Positions 25,722-36,401 of a stretch of DNA of 64,000 nucleotides are shown here, piece by piece. Source of the stretch: Apis mellifera (taxonomy: Eukaryota; Arthropoda; Insecta; Hymenoptera; Apidae). Both the position numbers and the translations under genes were made by a program. How positions within the stretch are numbered: position 1 is the first letter of the stretch; every line of letters starts with the position of its first letter. The DNA is taken from contig NC_037653.1 of assembly GCF_003254395.2 (NCBI RefSeq), positions 2,418,001 through 2,482,000 on the forward strand, given 5' to 3'. A model generated the notes under the pieces. It was not told where the DNA came from and made no database searches. It saw nothing but the letters and a program-made list of their open reading frames with translations.

Positions 25722-28700
25722 ATTTATATTATATAATTAATAATTATTTTTATTAATATTATTAACAAATTTAAATTCATGAATAATAAACAAATTAATA
25801 AATTTATTTTCATTTAAAATTAAATAAAATTTTAAATTATAAACAAATTTAAAATAATTAAGAAAGATAAATTTTGATTTTTTTCAAAAATTTTTCATTC
25901 TATTCTTAATTTCACGAATATTTCGTTTAATCTTGCAGGCAAATCAAATCTTTTCTCTCCTGTAAATTCTCTTCGCCGAGGAACACGTGTTTAAAAAAAG
26001 AAGAAGAGGACTCACCTTAGTCGCGCAATTTGTCTCCAGTCCCTGGAACCAGTCCGGGTGTTCCTCCCTGCTGCTGTACGCCGTTTTCGAGTCGTCCTTG
26101 TTCAAAGCGTTGTTTAGAACCGCAACCTTCGCTTTAAGGTTATCTGCGAGGAATTCGGACGCTTTCTCGCCGGCGATCAGAAAATCGATATTGACACGCC
26201 TCAACGTGTCGTAAAGGAGATCCGCATCTGTAACCAAAAAAGAAAAGGTCCTTGTATTTTTTTTTGCGAGTCTATTACATTCGAACAAGTAAATAGAATA
26301 AAGTAAAAGTAAAAGTAAAGGAAAGTAATTCGATTAAAAATTTGAAAATTTTTGAATTTGCCTTGTATACACGTATTTTTAAAAAATAAATTCTCTAACC
26401 GGACAACACTTTTTCCCCAGGTTTTTGAAGGATCAGCGTCGTCTGAGGCTTCAACGTGGAAAAATATTCCTCCTCGTCGATCAACGAACCATCGAGAAGA
26501 TAAATGTTGATCTCGGCTGGATCGTTTGTCACCTGGACAAAAAAAGGAAGGAGGGATTATTACGATTCCTGAACAAGTTCAATCCTCTTTCTCCTTTCCA
26601 TTTTACAATTCAAAAATAAAAAAAAATTTCTCTCGATCCAATTAATCAACGTCACCATTCCATTCACACGTCACTATTTCTACGCACGTTTTAGCTTAAT
26701 TCGGAATCTTTCGTCGAAAATTCAATCGGTAAAAAAGATACAAAGACACACTCCAAGCTAGTAATAAGATTATTTCTACTTCATGAATCATTATCTCATC
26801 TCGAGATCTTGTTATAGTATCATTTATGCAACGAAGAATCGTTCAAAATCTTATCTCATGGCGAGCAGAGAAGAAAAAGGAGAGAGTGGAGGGGGAATGG
26901 ACGAAAAGAGGTTTTCACCCGGTAAAAGAACTGGGCCGGGTCTCTCGGTTACCGATCGAGCAGCGACCTTGACATTGGGGCTGCTCCTTGCCCGTGGCCC
27001 GGATGGTTCGATACAGCTACACGCTGCAGGCGAATGCGATTCGGTCGTACCAAGGTCGAGCGGATTAACGTTAGAATCGACACGTGCCATGTAAAACTTT
27101 AGACCACCCAGGTTCTCCATGCTTAATTGCTCGTCTTGTCCCTTGGATTTTTTTTTTTTTTTTTTTTTTTTTTAAGAAGAAGAAGGAGAAAGAATTGGGT
27201 CGGATAACGTGACCGGTTCAAATTGCACGTAGTGTTATATACAGAAAATGTTCAAGTTAAATGTTGAAACTTTGTTTTCGAGTAAGTTTGAACGTTTTTC
27301 CAGTACGATTGGCTAATTTCCAGGGGAATGGAGAATAAAGAAGGAGATAAAAAAAAAAAAGAAATTGGCCAATTTCCAAAGGAAAAAAAAAATAGGAAGA
27401 AAAAGGAATTGGCAAGTTTTCAGGAATAGAAATAGACATTTTTTTTTCCCCCCCGAATGAATCGAGTTTGAACATTTTTCGAATGCAGATTCCTCGTTTT
27501 CGAAAATCGAGATTCCAGGCGCGCAATCGATCATTTTTTTTTTTAAATTTTTAAAAATCCATTTTGTATTTATTTATGTTTCTCTCACGAAAAATCTTCC
27601 AACAAATCGAATAATTTCGTATTGACTAACAAGTAGATATGGAAAGTCAAGAATATAAAATTCTAAATGTTAAAGCAAAAATTGAGAATAGACAAAAATT
27701 TCACTCATTAATTTATTATCAATAATTATATAAAAAAATTATACAAAATTTTACATCTGGAACCAAAGCTATCCATCTGCAAATACAGTGGCAAAATTCT
27801 CTTCACCTTTTGCACAAAAAAAAAGAAAAAAAAAATAAATAAATTTCACGAATCAAGATATTGACCTCGTAAATCGATCGAGCTTCGTGAAAAAAACGAA
27901 ATCCTCCTCGAGACACAACAGTTGATAAATCCGTGCAACGGAATTCCTACGAGCAAAATGGCTCGAGAAATATATATATATCGTGTCTATTACTTGGAGC
28001 TTGCTGCTTGGCCTGTTTCAGATATACATCTGTAACGAAATATACTGGAAAATGGAACGTAGTGTGGGCGTTACAATTTTCCAGGAGCGGGATATGGATC
28101 AGCTGCGAGGCTTTTATGACCCAATTTCAGCCAACAACTTTTATCATGACATGTAAAAGAGGCGTGGGGGATCACGGTTTCCATGCAACGCGAACCACTT
28201 GGAACCACACGTCCCTCTTTGTCTCTCCCTTTTTAATCGACGTCACGTCTGTTTATCCGTCCCGCTCTTTCTCTTTGATCGAAAGGATTGTGTACCGGGT
28301 GTCAAAAAGGATCGATTAATTTTCCAAAAATTCAATCAATTTCAATGATCGATCATCGTATTATTTGTTTCGATATCACGAATTATTAATTAGTTATCGA
28401 TCAGTCTGTCAGCATGCAAGATAAAAATATCTCCAATATTAAACCAAAATCGATAATTTATTTGTTACATTTGCTTAACCAAACAATTTTTGCCAATATT
28501 GAATAATAACAATAATCAAAATACGAACGATAAAAGATTTTTTTTTCAAAAGACTCGAGTTATTATTGATTTTTTTTAAAAATTGTCTCGGATCTTTTTT
28601 TTTTTTTTAACACCCTATACATCGATCGATTAAATAAACGCTAGAAGCGTTAATCATTTCACTATACTCACGTTCAGTTTCGCGCAAGCTTTATGCTTCA

Positions 28701-30946
28701 ACTCCTGAAGGCTTCTGCAGGCGATGCCGACTTTTCGTATGCGGTTCACATCGGTGACCTTGTAGCCCTTCAGCTGGAAAACACCCGATAAAACGAGATG
28801 AAAGAATCTTTTTTTACGTCGTGGTATATATAGATTTTTTTTACCTTGAAGTATGGTTGAAAAAAAAAAAATTGTGACGACGAATGTTCAGATTCAATGC
28901 TGTCGATGTAACAAAAGAATTTATTTAATTCGATAATTGTATAATTTAATCGATCACTTCGATCGTTGACTAGATTTTGCTTGGCTGTCAATTTGCGTGT
29001 CTTTCGAAATGAAATTTTTAAAATTTATCTATTCCATAAATGCAAATTATTGATTTTTCCTCCATTTTTGTTTTAACACTTTAATTAAACTTTCCAATTA
29101 TTTTACATCGGCTTTTCGAAATAAAATTCGTTAAATCGCTTATTATTTTCTTGTTCAATCCGAACTCTTAAATAAACCTGTTTACGAATAAATGACGATT
29201 TTGTGTTACGCGACAAAGAACAAAAATTACTGTTTTGAATACGAAATCGTTACAAATACAAAACTTGCATAAATATATAACTTTCTTTCAAACATTTAAT
29301 TAATATAACCTGGATATAAATATTTGAATGCACCCACGAATTTCAAAATAGCATTATTAAAATTTCAACGTAAATTAACAAATATTTGTTCTATTTCTCC
29401 GATTTCTAATTTATAACAATTGAATTCAGAAAAATTTTAATTAAATTTCTCGAAACTTTGAAAAATTCAAAATATATTTTTTTGTTTCTTTCTAACGATT
29501 CCCAATCGATGGTGATTGAATGGAATTTTCCTCTTCATCGTCGAAAGGTCGCGAAAAAGGAAGTTAATTTCATTCGAAACGAGAGAAAGAGAGATCCGGT
29601 CACGAATTCGGGTTAATCATTTATCTAGGAAGGATAAAGTGAATTCGAAACTGGATAACGGAGAAGCCAGTGGATCCAGGATTGTAATCAGCGGACGCAC
29701 AATTGGGCCGGTAGCTGGTTCAAGGCCACGGAAGCGGAAGGCCGCGTGTCACAGTTTCTTCCAGTGACCCACATTCGGCGACGTTTAATCGCGGTCACTC
29801 GGTAACGCAAACAGGATCGAAAGTCGTCGGTCAGCTGCATGGAACAAATACTTTTCGCGTGATTTTGAACAATTACTATTTCTTGAAAAAAAAAAAAAAT
29901 CGTTACATCATTCGTTACATCTGATGAAAATATTCGTAATTTGTTGATACGTGAATTTTTAATGCAGCTTAAAATGAAAATGAGAATCGAATCTTTATAA
30001 CATTTCGTTTTACTCGATACAGAATAAAATTAAAATTGAATAACGTGAAATTTTTTTGATTATTGACAATTAAAAGTTAAAACGAATGCGTTAAATGTTA
30101 AATCATTATATTTATTCTATTATATTGTTGTAATAAAATATGTTCGTTTAACATTAAAAGATAAAATTGCAAAAATGTGGCACGCGTTTATTTCATACAT
30201 AGATATCTTAATTCTTTGATAGACATGATAGATCGATATCTTGATATATCGAATTGAATATATTAAAGCTTGATGATAAGATACATGTGTTAAATGAGAG
30301 AGATTATCTTAAATAAGCGAAAACGTCAATAATAATTATTATTATCGATTAAGAAACGTACAACTAGACGTACGTTTTTCATATATCAATTTAAAAATAG
30401 AGAAAACAAAAAGAAAATAGAAATACCAATTATTATTCTCATTATTATCGATTAATATTCAAATTAGCGATTTGTAATTATAATTATTACACTTCGTTTT
30501 ACAAATAAAATAGATTCGTTAAAATTGTAATAATATCGATTTCATCAGAAAAATTATTCATAATTCACAATTTTTTACGAATCTAATAATTCCAGTATAA
30601 ACAAGCAATAATACGTACACTTTATCACTTTACAAAAAAAAAGAAAATTAAACGACACGATTTACAGCGTAGATAATGTAGCTCGCGAACACTAACACTG
30701 CGAAAAGCTAATTTTCTTCATTTCAATAAAAAAAATAAAAAAAAAAAAACAAACGATTAATTCCTACAATTACTCGACGCGGATAAAACAAGGAAAAGAA
30801 AAAGTGAGTACAGAGGCCGCTCGCGTGGCCGGCGAACGAAGCTCGTGCACACTTGGCCCGGGATCTCCGAACCATTCTTTGTTTACCTCGTTTTTGGACG
30901 GTGCCTCCCCGGTGAGCCGTCGAAAACAATTAGAAATCAGCGACAT
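22713..30946 (-). CDS. DFFB: Caspase-activated DNase (DNA fragmentation factor 40 kDa subunit, Drep4-type), six coding exons
   Basis: This is the nuclease that cuts chromatin between nucleosomes in apoptosis after caspases remove its inhibitor/chaperone DFF45/ICAD; family knowledge places it in the nucleus. Coding exons, in transcript order, are 30946-30887, 28773-28672, 26532-26400, 26227-26016, 23765-23170 and 22872-22713. All introns are GT-AG and the phases (0,0,1,0,2) join without conflict into 1263 nt including TAA, that is 420 residues. Residues about 21-98 form a CIDE-N domain (GYKVTDVNRIRKVG, then INIYLLDGSLIDEEEYF). Residues about 100-420 form the CAD nuclease domain. By alignment from memory to mouse CAD, H346, D366, H367, H414, K416 and H419 correspond to H242, D262, H263, H308, K310 and H313. 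FSTWNFDH and LVHIVCH are diagnostic. Residues between the Cys-rich part and INPY carry an acidic Glu/Lys insert. Compared with vertebrates the basic tail after the last His is missing. Exon 1 is the least certain part. Confidence 0.9.
23170..23765 (-). CDS. DFFB: DFFB coding exon 5 (main CAD nuclease exon)
   Basis: Acceptor CTCCACAG and donor AA|GTAATT bound 596 nt, residues 170-367. It starts EAYLHRRCQDRIRGYLYKTI and includes the segment DHYFGYYFDRSRAKIG, a Cys-rich stretch (CYDHCPC; CVALCD...C), an acidic Glu-rich insert (about residues 300-312), and HKINPY...LILFSTWNFDH at the end. The Cys residues are likely to contribute to the structural zinc site known in mouse CAD. H346, D366 and H367 are predicted catalytic residues. 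The opposite strand also has a long open frame here (23172-23861, 229 codons), which I take as a shadow of this exon. Confidence 0.92.
25148..25772. repeat. AT-rich tandem duplication (offset 281 bp) in DFFB intron 4
   Basis: CACAATGATTCTATTTTTTT at 25148 recurs at 25429, followed in both by a shared TTATCCGCTCAAATTTGAAT and a long ATTATTAATAT-rich tail. The ending ATTATTAACAAATTT occurs at the end of both copies. The second copy was lengthened by expansion of (TA)n at 25671-25714. Confidence 0.8.
25671..25714. repeat. (TA)n microsatellite, 22 units
   Basis: A pure TA run inside the second copy of the intronic duplication. It is probably polymorphic in length. Confidence 0.9.
26016..26227 (-). 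CDS. DFFB: DFFB coding exon 4 (linker and start of nuclease domain)
   Basis: Acceptor TTGGTTACAG and donor AAG|GTGAGT bound 212 nt. The exon encodes helical sequence such as LLYDTLRRVNIDFLIAGEKA and ends ...HPDWFQGLETNCATK. The position and helical content match the dimerisation and linker region of CAD between CIDE-N and the catalytic part. This region is weakly conserved in the family, so the assignment rests on the splice phases and on the flanking exons. Confidence 0.85.
26400..26532 (-). CDS. DFFB: DFFB coding exon 3 (second half of CIDE-N domain)
   Basis: Acceptor TTTGTCCAG and donor GTTAGAG bound 133 nt that end after the first base of an Asp codon. The product contains IYLLDGSLIDEEEYFSTL followed by LILQKPGEK, the acidic face of CIDE-N (compare the LYEDGTELTEDYF-type segment of mammalian proteins). 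With exon 2 it gives a complete CIDE-N domain of about 78 residues. Confidence 0.88.
26533..28671 (-). other. DFFB intron 2, with a CpG-rich island and an unrecognised plus-strand frame
   Basis: The island at 26851-27120 is markedly richer in G+C than the rest of the intron and open on both strands (minus-strand frame of 89 codons, plus-strand frame of 103 codons). A plus-strand frame of 128 codons runs at 27933-28319. Neither shows a known domain. The island could be an intronic enhancer or an alternative exon. A 26-T tract lies at 27148-27173. Confidence 0.5.
27148..27173. repeat. Poly(T) tract, 26 bases
   Basis: Uninterrupted T run next to the intronic CpG-rich island. No retroelement body is visible. 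Confidence 0.9.
28672..28773 (-). CDS. DFFB: DFFB coding exon 2 (first half of CIDE-N domain)
   Basis: The exon is bounded by TTTTCCAG on the 5' side and GTGAGT on the 3' side, in phase 0 at both ends, and encodes 34 residues starting LKGYKVTDVNRIRKVGIACR. The pattern of basic residues around R-x-R-K-x-G, followed by SLQELKHKACAKL, is the conserved first part of the CIDE-N fold, which mediates binding between CAD and ICAD. Confidence 0.88.
28774..30886 (-). other. DFFB intron 1 (proposed)
   Basis: A 2.1-kb AT-rich stretch between proposed exon 1 and exon 2. A CpG-containing block lies at 29510-29860. Its extent depends on exon 1 being correct. Confidence 0.5.
30887..30946 (-). CDS. DFFB: DFFB coding exon 1 (start codon, 20 residues)
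   Basis: The ATG at 30946-30944 opens 20 codons (MSLISNCFRRLTGEAPSKNE) that end in GAG followed by GTAAAC, a fair splice donor. The phase is 0, which is what exon 2 needs. It is the only short ATG-to-donor exon I noticed upstream of exon 2, and it sits in a CpG-rich block suited to a promoter. There is no family motif in these residues, because N-terminal extensions before CIDE-N vary. An alternative first exon elsewhere in 28.8-31.6 kb cannot be excluded. Confidence 0.6.
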
Positions 30947-31620
30947 ACTCCGTGTTTCCGGGTTGCCAGCAGACCCCCGGAAGAAAGTGGATCAAAAGTT
31001 GGCGAGATGAGAAATGCTGACGACACTATTCGATGGAACAGCAGCTGGCGGCGCGCTTCGTATCCCTCCTCTTCTTTCTTCTTCGACCGTGACAGTGGAG
31101 CGGCTTATCGGTGAGCGGACGGAAGGGGAATCATCACGAAGCAAGAACTGTTGGAGTGGGGAGAGAGTAGATATGGTGGGCAGCGTGTAACGTTACAGCG
31201 AGTGCGAGGGAGTGAGAGCGGAGAAGGAAGGAGAGAGAAAAGTGAAATGAAACGCGCGTGTCGAATCGCGCTTTTTAAACCCAATAAAATTTGTGGAATT
31301 ACGAGCCAGATTTGTCGAGTGGTCGATGCGCGCACGTTTCTACTTTACATTTGCCGCAGGGGCAACGATGGGAGAAGGGGAGGATGGATGTATGTGTATG
31401 CGTGTGTATGTATATATGTGTGTATGTGTGCGTGGAGAGAAGAAAGAACGATGTCTACAGCCGATGGATCGTGGGGAAGGAATGACGTGCGGCTCGAACC
31501 GGGACTGAAGTGAGAGAATGCACCGGGAAATGCGCCTGCGAACTGCCAGCCAACCTTGCAACGATCTCTCCGCATAGATGTCGCCACTGTGCGGAATTAC
31601 AGCTGTCCATTGTTGGCCAC
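30947..31620 (-). promoter_or_regulatory. CpG-rich block upstream of DFFB, probable promoter and 5' UTR
   Basis: The block is clearly richer in G+C and CpG than its surroundings and lies directly 5' of the proposed first DFFB exon on the minus strand. Open frames occur on both strands but none has a recognisable domain, and the (TG)n-like run near 31385-31430 breaks their protein character. No convincing TATA box was seen. The assignment as a promoter is by position and composition only. Confidence 0.4.
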
Positions 31621-33959
31621 GTTTCAAAGGATTGGAAATAGTTTATGGAATAGTTGAAATGGAGATTTGCCGTGGTGGTGGAAATATACACGGAATTGAC
31701 TAGATATTGATACCACCTTGATTTTCGTCACCGGATATTATCATTATTGTAATGTAATCAAATGGTTGGGTTGAATGGTTTCGAAGAAGACACGTAGTTT
31801 TTTTTAAAGTAAGTGCGTAGTAAATGATACATCGATATTATTTATATATATAAAAAAAAAAAAAAGTATTATTATTTGGTTCATTTTCAATAGATATTTT
31901 TAACTCGAAGTTTTGTAAAGTTCACGATACGAAAGACGAGGAGAACATGAATAGTAGAGCATTGCTGGTTCGCGTGTTCCTTGTAACGAGATGGTAATAT
32001 GATGAAAAAGAGCAAATTCTTGGTGAACTACCCCTATGTATAATCTATCTATGGCAAGTATCATTCATGTATCATTTAAATAATTACTTAGAATGTTAAT
32101 AACGTATATTTATATTGTTTTAAAAATTTATGAAACGTAGAATACGATAAAAAGATCGAAAAATAAGGATATATGCAAATAATCACGTTAAACAAAAAAA
32201 AAACAATAAACAAGAGAAAACGTAAAAGCATAATTTATTGAAAAGAATAATATATATATAGTTTTTATTTAATGAATGAAACAATAGAGATGTAAATACG
32301 ATTTTTGAACAGAGAAATATTATTCAGAATATTTCATTACACGGAAAAATAACAAGGAAAAAATATTCATTTGAAGTTTATATTAAAAAAAAATATACAA
32401 TTGAAATACTTAATTACTCGTGTTGTACAAGATCGTATAAATATTTGAAATAATGTAAACAATATTTTACTCCATATAGAAACAAATTATTATTATTATT
32501 ATAAATTAATTTTTTCTCGCAAAATTCAAAAGATATTTTTATCTCTTATTTTTTTTTCCTCTTAAATTTAAAAATACTATTGCTCAGAATTGCCGCTATC
32601 TTATCATCTCCTCTTTCGGACAATGACAGAACAGCCTGCACTCGAGCAATCTCTGTTCTCTCCAACTCTCCTTTCTTCTCATTTTTTGAACAATGCCAAT
32701 GATCAACCGAATCATTAGCCTTTATCTCGTATCGTGATAGCTTGTACTATTCAATTTGCGGTGCTTTGCTTTGTTCCATCGTATCCACTCGTATCCACAT
32801 ATAGAAGAAACTTTATACAATCCATGATAAAATTATGCTCGTTTCTCTTTGCATAAAAATAAACTTGAAAAACTCACTCATTGAAAGGTATAACTTTGAA
32901 AATAAAAAAAAAAAAAAAAAAAGAAAAAATGAAAGAAAGGAGAATGGAAATATAATCCATTTAAAATTAATCATTGTAACAAATAAATATATAACTGGAA
33001 AAAATTCGCATGGATAATCTTCATTGGTAATAGCATTTTTAATTTATATATTTTCATAACCTTTGAATTTTACCAATGTTGGTAAATAAAGGCTTTTTTT
33101 CTTTTTTTTTTTTTTCAAAGTTTTTGCAAATTATGTCTTACAGTTTTATTGCTTCCTAAAGTCATTTTTTTATTGTCGCTCGTAAAATTATCGTTTACTT
33201 TGTAAAACGGGACTTTATATGATACTCTTTTCTATTAACTGACTGTAAACACTACATAAACTTCCCTTTCAGAATCTGAACTTGTTAACGAGCCAACAAC
33301 ACGACATATTAAAAATTAACGAAACGAAATGAGGAATACGTAATACGTTTTTGCAAAAAGATTTAAATAAAGGACATGTATTTATTGTTCGTCTTTATCC
33401 CACTATACTTGTTAAAAAGTAATATTACGAGCCATCAACGTTCGATTCGCTTCTTCTCTTCAATGAAGAGAAAAAAAAAAATTCCAAACTTTTGGGTTGA
33501 ATTGGGTTGAAAATCGTACTTTTTCCTTTCTTCGAAAAAATTATTCCCCACAAATTCAACGAATCTAATTTTTAAATCTTTTAGTGTTATTAGATTTATA
33601 AATTGTTTAACACGTTCATTGGAAATGACATGAATTCTTAGTGCAATTATAATTTAACATTTCTACAAAGGATTTATATTCAGTCCATAAATAAGAAAGT
33701 AAATTATTTTCATATTACGTCAAATATTAGATAATTCAATTCACTTAATTAATCTAAATGAATAGAATAGTTATCTGTTATTGAATTGAAGTAGAAATTT
33801 TTTTTATCTAAAAATATTCGAGATAACTGTATAAAATAAAAATCTGGACCCAAATATAAGTTTCCATGCTTAATAAAATTTTCGTCTACGTACGCATTTG
33901 CAAAATTAGAAAGTTTTGGTGTCGTTCATCTCGAAGAAACTTTGCATTAATATATAAGT

Positions 33960-33979
33960 GTTAATATATTCATGACACA
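33960..33979 (+). repeat. Short fragment of dispersed repeat
   Basis: TTAATATATTCATGACACA recurs almost exactly at about 58920-58938, and as a diverged form (TTAATATATTATTCATGAAA) at about 63383-63402. In both of those cases it precedes a palindromic-repeat copy, but here no palindrome follows. Confidence 0.45.
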
Positions 33980-34975
33980 TATTTGGACAGTCGATTTGAA
34001 AAATGACCACCTCTCTCTATCTCTTCATTTAAAGCAAATTTCAACCCCTTATCAATTTAACAAACAAAAGCCCGAGTCGAAATTTTTGTATACACCAATT
34101 TTCGCCGGCTCTAGAAACATTATTTTTCTTACTTTCGAAAAGTAAAAACGCGTATATTTATTCATTGTGCTCTTATTTATTTATTAAAAAAAAAAAAAAT
34201 TAAATCGAGTACCTTATCCCCCTCCACGAATCCAAAAATTACACCCCTTAGAATCCCAATTGAGATCCCTTTAAAATACAAATTAACAAAAATTAATAAC
34301 CAATGCCAGAATATTTTTGAAAGTGACTGTATACATGTAAAATTGTACGAAAATAATTACTCAACAGAAACTATACATAACCGATGAAAAATATTTTTCG
34401 CGCGCATCTCAAGATATACGAAATAGTTGTAAGGCTGACATTTTATTCATGCTCGATTACCTTTCTTCATAACGATTGTGCAATTATATATATATTATAT
34501 GTATATATACTCAACACGTGAAACTTGAACTGTTCGCGTATTATTTACTTTCCTCGGGGTAGAAATTTATTTATCCCCTCCCCCTCGCTTTGAACGCGAA
34601 TAAAAATCCGCAACGTCCACGTGTCGCGCTCATCGCCGCCGAATGAAATTAGGTCGAGTAATTACAACGGTTCTACGCGACGGTGGAAAATTTTCGATCG
34701 AGCAATTTAACATGAAGCCCCGCTCCAGTGTAGTTGCAGTGCATCTGCAAAAGGGATCGCGTTGTTTCGCGTTGTTACATCGCGGCGTTAACCTTGTTTT
34801 TCTTTTTTCTTTTTTTTTTTTTTTTTTTGAAGGCCGCGACAGCTATTCTCGAAGCTCTCGTGTCGCTAACGTTCTATGTAGGACGCGCAATGCGCCGATT
34901 CGTGCAGAAAAATTACTCGATACGTTTACTACAACGTTTCGTTTCGATTACAGATCGCCTCAAGGTCTGTCTTCC

Positions 34976-35000
34976 TTTTTTTTTTTTTTTTTTTTTTTTT
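34976..35000. repeat. Poly(T) tract, 25 bases
   Basis: Uninterrupted T run at the edge of a CpG-containing patch. A shorter T run lies at about 34811-34828. Plus-strand frames of 101-128 codons here are carried by these runs (Phe stretches). Confidence 0.9.
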
Positions 35001-36366
35001 ATATCGAAGGGTGTCTTGATTTATTTTAATTCGGGTTAGAAGTTAGGTCAAAATACACGATATTGTTGACGTTGTTGAGGTTAGGTTTGGCTCGATGGAT
35101 CGATTCGATGGTGTAATGAAGGAAAAGGATGAAATTTGATAAAACTTGACAATCGTAGACGTGTGACGATGGAGAGGGATAATTTAGAAATTCTATTTTC
35201 CGTGATGAAATTTTCTAAAAGGAATTATTATATATCTAGGTTAATCGTTTTAGATACGATTAATTTATTATGTATTGATTAAAATAACTGCTTTGAAATA
35301 ATTTTACGAATGTGTTACGTGTTCGTATTTATCTTGCAACATGAAAATTGATAAATATTTTTTCTTTGTTATACGCGCAATGCAATATTTGAATATTTTT
35401 TTCTTTTCTTTTCGTGCAACTTGTGATACTCATGTTTATGTATAATATAGTCAACGAGAGGTTAACATTCGAATTAATCACTGAAAAATGACGAAGAAGA
35501 TTTATTTATTCATTTTCCTTGTTCAACTTTTCAACTCTTTTGATCCTCGCGTTAAATGCGATTTAAAAATTTATTGTCGCGAGTTTATTCTAATCATAGA
35601 TAACGCAATTACAACGCGTTATCTAAAAAAGAGAAAAAATACTTTTTTGTTTTCCTTTTCTAAATTTGCATTCATTGTTAATACTTATCTATTTTATTTA
35701 AGTTACCACATTATATAACGTATGTAATTTTAAATTCAAATCCAATTCCGCGTCACACGTTTCACGTGGAAACAATAAAGTAAAACATATTTATTTCTCA
35801 CCTGGATGAAAATTTTTGCGAGCGATTTTCTAATTCAAATTCCATACAACTTTATTGATTTGACAGAGCGATACGACACGTGATTTTTTTGTGAAAAGTC
35901 AAAAGGAAGATATGATTGAAAGAAATAACAATTTTTTTGTCGTTCAAATATTTATGCATCTTATCCTTATTTTTCTCTTTTGTATTTGCATTTAACTTCG
36001 CAATAAAAGAAGCGTTCGATAAAATGGAGAAGAGAATCTACGTAACATACTTTTTTCCCTTTTGACTCAGAATGTCAAATTGTTTATCTTCTTTAAATTT
36101 CACAAATGAATCAAAAAAACGTTAAATATTGTACAGCAGAAATTGTAAGAAATTTGTAAATTTTAATTCCAATTTATTCTTTATTCATTTCTCGAATTCG
36201 ATACTATCTGCTTCTGATGCATGACGAAATGAACTGATCTGAAATAATTATAAATTATTAATTCGAAATGTGAAATGATGATCACATGTGTCGTTTACAT
36301 TTATTATATAATAATATTCCGCATAAATTTTTCATTCTAATCGTTTACGTGATACGCGTAAAAATG

Positions 36367-36392
<26 letters not shown>
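36367..36392. repeat. (TA)n microsatellite, 13 units
   Basis: Pure TA run in AT-rich intergenic DNA. Confidence 0.9.

Positions 36393-36401
<9 letters not shown>

Larger units (their letters stand above)
23766..26015 (-). other. DFFB intron 4, with simple repeats
   Basis: This 2.25-kb intron holds a (TA)n tract at 24479-24499, a T run near 24699-24712, a 281-bp tandem duplication (25148-25772) and a 44-bp (TA)n tract. Plus-strand frames at 24283-24725 read through the simple repeats and are not considered genes. Confidence 0.7.

Noticed and set aside
31151..31691. Several overlapping frames on both strands upstream of DFFB
   Set aside because: CpG-rich DNA has few stop codons; the frames overlap in antisense, include (TG)n repeats and show no domain.
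34643..35039. Two overlapping plus-strand frames of 101 and 128 codons
   Set aside because: Their length comes from poly(T) runs translated as Phe stretches; no family resemblance.
35488..35718. 76-codon frame starting with a signal-like hydrophobic stretch
   Set aside because: The whole translation is AT-rich (Phe, Ile, Lys, Tyr), so a hydrophobic start is expected by chance.
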